Part shown: positions 62,313 to 64,000 of the stretch, in pieces
Layout: every line of letters starts with the position of its first letter
How positions within the stretch are numbered: the first letter of the stretch is position 1
Assembly (NCBI GenBank): GCA_964600365.1
Contig: CAZRJG010000004.1
Coordinates: forward strand, 22,858 to 86,857
Reading direction: 5' to 3'
From: GCA-020352575 sp964600365
GTDB lineage: Bacteria; Actinomycetota; Acidimicrobiia; Spongiisociales; JAENVV01
DNA: 64,000 nucleotides
Program-made: the position numbers and the translations under genes
Notes under the pieces: generated by a model
What the model saw: the letters and a program-made list of their open reading frames with translations, nothing else
What the model was told of the DNA's origin: nothing
The model's database searches: none

Positions 62313-62480
62313 GGACTTCACCAGCGTGGTCTTCCCCGCTCCGTTCGGACCCAACAGGCCGTGAATCTCGCCATCGTCCACTGTGAGGTCGATCGAATCC
62401 AACGCCATGACCGGGGGCTTGCCCCGCTTGCCCCTGGCAACGAACTCCCTCCGGAGGCCCTGCACCTCAACGCATCCCAT
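62313..62480 (-). pseudogene. N-terminal fragment of an ABC-transporter ATPase
   Basis: ATG 62480 starts MGCVEVQGLRREF, followed by ALDSIDLTVDDGEIHGLLGP and the Walker A site GPNGAGKTTLVK. The gene stops at the IS30 remnant directly after Walker A. The rest of the nucleotide-binding domain is absent. It is a drug/lipid-exporter type ATPase (CcmA-like) destroyed by the IS-mediated rearrangement. Confidence 0.75.
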
Positions 62481-62596
62481 CACCGGCGAGCATAGGAGCA
62501 TCGAGGCCCGCCTGTCGGGCAAATGTCCTCAGCGATGGGGAGCAGGACGTGGTGGTACTCCGTAGGCTTGATCTCGAGACGAAGCAGGGACGCGTG

Positions 62597-63298
62597 ATGG
62601 CATTCGAAGCAGCCGTATTCGACCTATTCCATACCCTCATAGACACGGAGCACGTTCGCCCCGAAGGCTTCAACCCGATCCTTCGGATCGCCGACGTGCT
62701 CGGTGTTGACGGCGGTGAGTTCGGAGCCTTCTGGTCCAGCGTGTCCATCGAGTCCGAGACCACTCCTGTGGACGCTGCCGATCTTGTCGCCCGTTTCGCT
62801 GCCTCGAGTGGCCTCGAGATGAACACTCAGGTGAGGAAGGAAGTCAACGACCTCCTCGGTAGGTACCGAGACATGGCCATCCTCAACCCTGAGCCAGCCG
62901 CCGTGGCGTTGGTAAGCCGGCTTTCCGAGCAGACCCGACTGGGCCTGCTCTCGAACTGCTACGAACGTGAGGTCCGGTCATGGCCTGTATCGCCGCTGGC
63001 CCCCTTCTTCGACGTGTCGCTCTTCTCATATCAGATCGGAGCGATGAAACCCTCGGTTGTCACATACGATGGAGCTCTCAACGCTCTCCAGGTGGACGCT
63101 GACCGAGCGGTCTTCGTCGGGAACGGAGCTTCGAGTGAGCTGCTCGGGGCACGCGAGGCCGGCTTCAGGACGATCGTTCACTGCAACATCTTTGACCGAT
63201 CCAATGGGCTCGCCACCGTCGACGAGCAGGAGGCTCGCGCAGCCCAGGCGGACATTTCAGTGTCTACCTTCGCTGAACTCGAACTCGTGCTCAGATGA
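62597..63298 (+). CDS. HAD-superfamily hydrolase
   Basis: A 233-residue phosphatase/dehalogenase-type protein. Motif 1 VFDLFHTLID carries the nucleophile Asp, motif 2 is LGLLSNCY, the motif 3 Lys is in IGAMKPS, and motif 4 is VFVGNGASSELLGAREAG with Glu rather than the usual acidic pair. A helical cap lies between motifs 1 and 2. MAFEAAVFDL at 62597 is the start. It is the only intact non-transposase gene in the IS nest and may be cargo or a survivor of the former chromosome context. Confidence 0.85.
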   Translation: MAFEAAVFDLFHTLIDTEHVRPEGFNPILRIADVLGVDGGEFGAFWSSVSIESETTPVDAADLVARFAASSGLEMNTQVRKEVNDLLGRYRDMAILNPEPAAVALVSRLSEQTRLGLLSNCYEREVRSWPVSPLAPFFDVSLFSYQIGAMKPSVVTYDGALNALQVDADRAVFVGNGASSELLGAREAGFRTIVHCNIFDRSNGLATVDEQEARAAQADISVSTFAELELVLR

Positions 63299-63474
63299 GT
63301 GGAGCGCTGCGATAGCAGGGCGGTAATCCTACTCAATCCGCCTGCTGCCGAGCCAGAGGTCCTCAGATCGTTCTAGGCGCTGCCTGGCCTCCGAAATCGC
63401 GATGCCAAGAGCCGCCTCTGCCGCTCGTGAAGAGCACGGTGGATCGCCCTGGGTTGGCTGGAGATTCTGATGTT
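63299..63474. other. Spacer between HAD gene and IS3 end
   Basis: No gene, repeat or hairpin of note seen. The IS3 inverted repeat starts at the right edge. Confidence 0.4.
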
Positions 63475-63540
63475 CCCCGGGTTTGGTGGAGTCGCCATGT
63501 TTGAATCGGTGGGCCTGAGACCCCGTGAAGGAGGGTCCCT

Positions 63541-63846
63541 ATGCCATACCGATATCCGCCCGAGTTCCGACGCAAGGTGCTGGACCTGCTGGCCGCTGGG
63601 AGGTCGGTCGCGTCGATCGCTGGGGATCTTGGCGTGTCCGATCAGACGATCTACAACTGGCGCCGCCAGGAGCTGATCGATACCGGCCAGGCACCCGGAC
63701 TGACGTCGACCGAGGCTGGGGAGCTGACGGCGGCTCGGCGTCGCATCCGCGAGCTTGAGGCGGAGTTGGCGGTGACTCGCCGGGCGAACGAGCTGTTGAA
63801 AGAGAAGGTGGTGAGCCCAAAAGGCGGTTCGAGGCGATCTCGGTGA
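63541..63846 (+). CDS. IS3-family transposase OrfA
   Basis: A 101-residue DNA-binding protein: YPPEFRRKVLDLLAAGRSVA and IAGDLGVSDQTIYNWRRQEL form the helix-turn-helix, and RRRIRELEAELAVTRRANEL is the leucine-zipper segment ending LLKEKV. AAGGAGGG precedes ATG 63541. Ribosomal slippage near its end should produce the full OrfAB transposase. Confidence 0.92.
   Translation: MPYRYPPEFRRKVLDLLAAGRSVASIAGDLGVSDQTIYNWRRQELIDTGQAPGLTSTEAGELTAARRRIRELEAELAVTRRANELLKEKVVSPKGGSRRSR
63816..63824 (+). promoter_or_regulatory. Probable -1 frameshift site
   Basis: CCCAAAAGG near the end of orfA. Moving back one base on the A-run continues KRRFEAISVIASEGLAVGVA, which joins orfA to orfB as in programmed -1 frameshifting of IS3 elements. 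Confidence 0.65.
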
Positions 63847-64000
63847 TCGCTTCGGAAGGACTTGCCGTTGGGGTCGCGTGCAGGGTGCTGGATGTGTCGC
63901 AGTCGGGGTACTACGAGTGGAAGAAGCGTCCGCCGTCTACGCGCTCGATTCGCCACGCCTGGCTAACAGACATGATCAGCCAGGTTCATGCAGCGTCACG
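63843..64000 (+). CDS. IS3-family transposase OrfB, partial
   Basis: Frame following the slippage site: VIASEGLAVGVACRVLDVS, then GYYEWKKRPPSTRSIRHAWL, the typical HTH_21-type N-terminus of OrfB. The catalytic DDE domain lies beyond the window. GTG 63843 overlaps the orfA stop, so independent initiation is also possible. Confidence 0.88.
   Translation, partial: MIASEGLAVGVACRVLDVSQSGYYEWKKRPPSTRSIRHAWLTDMISQVHAAS

Larger units (their letters stand above)
63475..64000 (+). mobile_element. IS3-family element, left part (runs off window)
   Basis: The terminal repeat CCCCGGGTTTGGTGGAGTC starts at 63475 and matches the end of the IS3 remnant at 60614. orfA and the start of orfB follow in the usual overlapping arrangement. 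Nothing in the visible part is damaged, so this copy may be active. Confidence 0.85.

Overview
The window looks like a scaffolded draft or metagenome-assembled genome of a high-GC actinomycete-type bacterium, probably a deep-branching Actinomycetota lineage such as Acidimicrobiia. The evidence is the conserved block radA-disA-carD-PIN/TRAM-ispD-ispF-cysS-trmH, a WS/DGAT acyltransferase, an SCO6745-family protein, many ATGA/TGATG/GTGA gene overlaps, and secreted proteins with Thr-rich linkers. Two runs of N (52115-52124 and 61084-61183) mark scaffold joins. The class assignment is inference; there is no rRNA in the window.

1-14 kb holds mixed metabolism. It starts with a short pyruvate phosphate dikinase-like protein, an orphan membrane protein between inverted repeats, glutamate dehydrogenase with a small partner gene, a fasciclin lipoprotein with a disturbed start, and a TetR/oxidoreductase pair sharing a clear operator. 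Then come a decayed Nei-type DNA glycosylase, a CPA1 antiporter, and a three-gene operon (beta-hydroxyacid dehydrogenase, cupin, hydratase/FAH-like). A decayed DUF2071 gene and a class V aminotransferase close the region.

15-26 kb is a monovalent-cation island: a small winged-helix regulator, a complete Mrp antiporter operon in the order A-B-C-D-F-(G-E fused), a convergent CPA2 antiporter with a TrkA_N domain, and trkA-trkH for K+ uptake. The same half-site (TTACACGA/TCGTGTAA) lies in the Mrp promoter and in the promoter between the CPA2 antiporter and trkA.

26-38 kb is a carbohydrate island. It has an Agl-type ABC importer (binding protein, a very large permease, a second permease) with a hairpin between binding protein and permeases, a Gfo/Idh/MocA dehydrogenase, and a GH13 alpha-glucosidase. 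A tightly overlapping dehydrogenase - PfkB kinase - LacD-type aldolase - FucI/AraA-like isomerase set follows, then a YhdH/AcuI-type reductase. Isomerase, kinase and aldolase together form a complete upper pathway for an unidentified sugar; a sulfoquinovose-type route is one candidate.

38-46 kb carries an SLC12-like cation-chloride cotransporter homologue, a GH3 glucosidase, a secreted lytic transglycosylase, an SCO6745-family protein and a zinc-ribbon membrane protein. 46-54 kb is the core block for DNA repair/c-di-AMP (RadA, DisA), RNA polymerase regulation (CarD), isoprenoid synthesis (IspD, IspF) and translation (CysS, TrmH, tRNA-Thr). 54-60 kb holds envelope proteins, an AlaX-like editing protein, a CvpA-CAP fusion, a WS/DGAT enzyme and tRNA-Arg. 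60-64 kb is a nest of broken insertion sequences (an unassigned transposase tail, IS3, IS30, an ABC-transporter fragment) with one intact HAD hydrolase, ending in a second IS3 element that runs off the window.
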